Below are positions 35,539 through 37,818 of a DNA stretch of 37,818 nt, piece by piece; the stretch's first letter is position 1, and the number at the start of each line of letters is the position of its first letter. A model generated the notes under the pieces. The model was not told the origin of the DNA. It searched no databases and saw only the letters and a list, made by a program, of their open reading frames with translations. The stretch comes from Saccoglossus kowalevskii. Taxonomy: Eukaryota > Hemichordata > Enteropneusta > Harrimaniidae. Location of the stretch: NCBI RefSeq assembly GCF_000003605.2, contig NW_003156243.1, positions 61,398 to 99,215 of the forward strand, in the 5' to 3' direction. The translations under genes were made by a program, and so were the position numbers.

Positions 35539-35679
35539 ATGGCCGCGGGAACTCGGCAATGCAACAACTGTAATGACTCCAGCTGTAAAGCTACGACAAA
35601 TCAGTACAGACCCTTTACCATGCTGAACCTTTATAGATACCAGTCAACAAGAGAGGTATTCATCAACACAATGGGATAA
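35539..35679 (+). CDS. Candidate first coding exon of an unknown plus-strand gene
   Basis: The ATG lies in a strong start context (acaacATGGCC) within a CpG-rich patch (ggccgcgg). The frame reads MAAGTRQCNNCNDSSC, then NQYRPFTMLNLYRYQ, and reaches a donor GAG|gtattc at 35655/35656 after 39 codons in phase 0. Unspliced, it stops seven codons later. Three cysteines (CNNCNDSSC) could bind metal. It is too short to be sure. The minus strand is also open across it, with its own splice-like borders. If real, it marks a promoter divergent from or nested in the DLG gene. Confidence 0.33.
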   Translation: MAAGTRQCNNCNDSSCKATTNQYRPFTMLNLYRYQSTREVFINTMG

Positions 35680-35940
35680 TTCAATAGCAAGGGCACAGAC
35701 ATTGTTAACGTCTGTTTTACAATTCACATGACTTGAATGGAACTTTTAACTATTAGGGTATTCTAATGTAACCAGTCTTTTAAATACTGTAGCCATAAGA
35801 AAAAAAAGAACTCAGTAATTGGGCATATTAACATGATCATACAACACAAGATTTCAATACTGAATAACTGAACAGATAAGAGAAGCCTGCTTTAAAGTTT
35901 GTTGACCCTGATTAGCATAAAACAAAATACAGGTTGTAGA

Positions 35941-35955
35941 CTGTAGAGGGCGCTA
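35941..35955 (+). promoter_or_regulatory. GTAGAGGGCGCTA motif, CTCF-like
   Basis: This is the core of the CTCF consensus without the full CCAC prefix. A TACCGGTA octamer lies 10 bp further on. Confidence 0.25.
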
Positions 35956-36435
35956 TTGCAGTTGTACCGGTAGTTGTGTTCAGAGTGTTTTTTCAATGTT
36001 ATAAAGTTGTCTCAAATGCGCATTTCCCTTCAATACACAGCGCCTGAGGCATCGAGTAATTTTATAGTTTGTGCATTTCATAAAACATTACACACCGGAC
36101 ACTGGGCATATAATACTTGAAATGTAATGAAATGAAACTAACAAGCTGAATGTAATTCAATATCAAAGTACCGTCAAAAAGGTTATTTAATTATTAACTG
36201 GATTTTAATTCTCATTTCACTGACTGCACATGTGCCAGATTTGAAGAAGGCAATACATGCATGTAGAATGGTAATAACAAATCTGTATCATTGCTTTACT
36301 CACAAATGAGGGGGTGCCAACCTACCCTAGATTTCTTCAATATATTCATATCAACACTCAGAGCCACAGTTTAGGTCTCATACAAAATGTACATACAAGT
36401 ATTGGGATCACAAAAGGAACATGTGTATACCTCAC

Positions 36436-36566
36436 CATACATTGATAGAGTTTGCGCGTTCATCATTTGTGTGCTTTCCCATATCTTGTGACCTAGGGTC
36501 AACAAACTGGATGGTGGGACAGATTTTAAACGTTCCAAACGTGCAGAGTCGCGGTGTACCAAACAT
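36436..36566 (-). CDS. Candidate minus-strand exon starting MFGTPRL
   Basis: From an ATG at 36564-36566 the frame is open for 43 codons plus 2 nt up to a donor TATG|gtgagg. Read through, it would hit TGA at once, as expected for a real exon edge. The peptide is well balanced (MFGTPRLCTFGTFK ... FVDPRSQDMGKHTND) and GC is raised. It ends in phase 2, which does not fit the L27 exon (phase 1 needed), so it is not an ordinary upstream DLG exon. It could be part of another transcript, or chance. Confidence 0.3.
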
Positions 36567-36959
36567 CAATGTTTCCAACTCGCAATGTAAAAATTCTAAC
36601 TTCTAAAAATTCTAATTCTAACTAACTCGTACCAGCCTCTGAAAATGTGCACACTATCCTGCCTAAGCAAGAATAACAAACATGCAAATTATCTTTGGCA
36701 ATAGCATAATATTTTCATATTTTTTGCAGGTTGAAAAACTATGTCACTGTTATATTTACTCTGTGAAACACCCACATGCCATTTTAAAAAATACATACAT
36801 CCAAATACATACAGAACAAGTCATTGAAAATGACAGTCCTCGTTAAATTTTTTAAGGTACTTTGTGCTCGTCATATTAAAGCAGAGGGGTTGTCGCGAGC
36901 GTGTCCTTGAAACTTGTGTTCCAAGTGGCATATACAACAGATTGTTTATTTACATCAAA

Positions 36960-37260
36960 ACAGGTGTTCCATGTAGTAGTAATATGGCCAAAAATAAAAA
37001 CAGCCGTTATTCGGCCATCTTTGATCTGATTATGAAACACACTGATATGTATGATGTATGTGCCAAATACGAATGAATATGGTACATAAATTGAGGAAAT
37101 ATAGCAGTAAGGCCAAAAAGTCAGATGGCTGTCAATCGGCCATTCTTGACCAGATTTTGAAACAAATTGTCATGGACATGCATTCTAACACGTATAAAGT
37201 ACATGTATGTGCCAAATTTGAATGAAAACTGACAGAGCACGTCCAAGATACCACATAAAA
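36960..37260. repeat. GGCC-type repeat units, second location
   Basis: Units with tcggccat(c/t)(t/c)ttga.c.gatt.tgaaac occur near 37013 and 37137 (period about 124 bp). They are of the same type as 2262-2640 and again run into the 5' end of family A. Confidence 0.5.
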
Positions 37261-37277
37261 TCAAAGAAAGCTTAGAA

Positions 37278-37586
37278 AGAACTCCCATGTGCTGAGAGTA
37301 TTGGAGACACATTAAATATAATTCGAAATTACTTAGCTGAAAACTAATTATGCAAATCAGAAAATTAATATGACCAGATTTGAGTGTAAAACTAATGAGG
37401 TCTGCGGAATGTAACAGAAAATCTATGTCTCCAAGTTTAATTGAAATGTGATTAGAACCAAAAAATTATGAATTATTATGCTTATTAGGGAATTAATATG
37501 AACAGATTTTTACCCCAAACTAATTAGGTTTGTACATTGTCCTAGAGCATCTTTGTACTAAGTTTCATTGAAATGGAATAATTAGT
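37278..37586. mobile_element. Family A element, copy 2, truncated
   Basis: It starts with aactcccatgtgctgagagtattg, matching copy 1 with one change in the arm. About two core units follow (near 37393 and 37519). It is then interrupted by unrelated sequence at about 37587, with no 3' hairpin in the window. Confidence 0.55.
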
Positions 37587-37750
37587 ACCGTGAAAACTCC
37601 AAAATTTCGACCCCTCTAAAAATTCGATTGGCTATTTATTTGCCGGGTTTCGGTGTTTTATTTACCTCCAAATTTTCGACTCCACTAAAAATTGCCGACT
37701 CATTCTTATTCGAAAATTGCGACCAGTTTTAGTTTTCCCCCAAACGAAAA
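37587..37750. repeat. Twofold ccaaa(a)tttcgac...ctaaaaatt element fragment
   Basis: Two related segments start at 37599 and 37668 (period about 69 bp), after taccgtgaaaactcc. It is probably a separate dispersed element inserted into family A. Similar TTTTCGC-rich wording occurs at 17070-17150. Confidence 0.4.
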
Positions 37751-37818
37751 AAAAAAACGATGTGAGCGTTCAAACGGGACCTTCCTCGAAGGCATGAATC
37801 CGGGTTTCTGATTGACTG

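Larger units (their letters stand above)
35134..37818. other. DLG 5' intron region, right end of window
   Basis: No exon for the first part of L27 is found. It contains the CpG patch with a plus-strand ATG exon (35539), a candidate minus exon at 36436, GGCC-type repeats and a family A fragment. 35680-36430 and 36570-36950 show only AT-rich sequence. Confidence 0.5.

Noticed and set aside
1-37818. CRISPR arrays, tRNA or rRNA genes, bacterial operons
   Set aside because: None were seen. The tandem repeats here are transposon core units without unique spacers of constant length.

Overview
The window looks like animal genomic DNA that is AT-rich, intron-rich and repeat-dense, with an assembly gap. 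It holds no bacterial-style operons. Almost all of it can be read as the 5' half of one large minus-strand gene: a discs-large (DLG/SAP97/PSD-95) MAGUK scaffold gene. Two exons are recognisable by sequence. One encodes the last helix of the L27 domain (DIQEFYEVTLLDG..., 35009-35133). The other encodes the YRYxD linker block just before PDZ1 (763-912). Both resemble vertebrate DLG1/DLG2 closely. That points to a slowly evolving bilaterian, perhaps a marine deuterostome or lophotrochozoan; the species cannot be fixed from the sequence. The first half of L27 should lie beyond position 37818. PDZ1-3, SH3 and GK should lie before position 1.

Between the anchors are small minus-strand exons in the right phase: 48 nt (5347-5394) and 54 nt (5046-5099), with weaker candidates of 60 and 42 nt. 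A third substantial exon (29028-29263) ends in phase 0, ready to join YRYH. It can be read as an alternative first exon or as an alternative to the L27 exon. Two very short ATG exons (15025-15066, which encodes a Cys-Met-Cys end, and 33788-33823) could be further alternative N-termini. Vertebrate DLG genes are known to choose between L27-type and palmitoylated cysteine-type N-termini, so this layout is plausible, but it is not proven here.

Inside the introns there are several other things. A 240-codon plus-strand ORF of unknown identity, with two exon-like pieces after it, lies at 9.3-11.07 kb. A plus-strand zinc-finger (THAP-like) remnant lies in a CpG-richer patch at 31.7-33.5 kb. A Myb/SANT-like remnant lies at 21.25-21.5 kb on the minus strand. 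A plus-strand ATG exon sits in a CpG patch at 35.54 kb.

The repeats are informative. Two unrelated families share one architecture: a short 5' inverted-repeat arm, tandem core units of about 125-165 bp, and a GC-rich 3' hairpin carrying the same arm. This resembles Helentron-associated elements (HINE/DINE-1) or bivalve 'pearl' elements. Family A is at 2658-3659 and from 37278; family B is at 8667-9051 and 14090-14606. A 120-124 bp MITE-like family with CCATATTTGCTCTATTA ends occurs three times. There is an N gap at 11455-12323. Stretches not listed look like unremarkable AT-rich intron.
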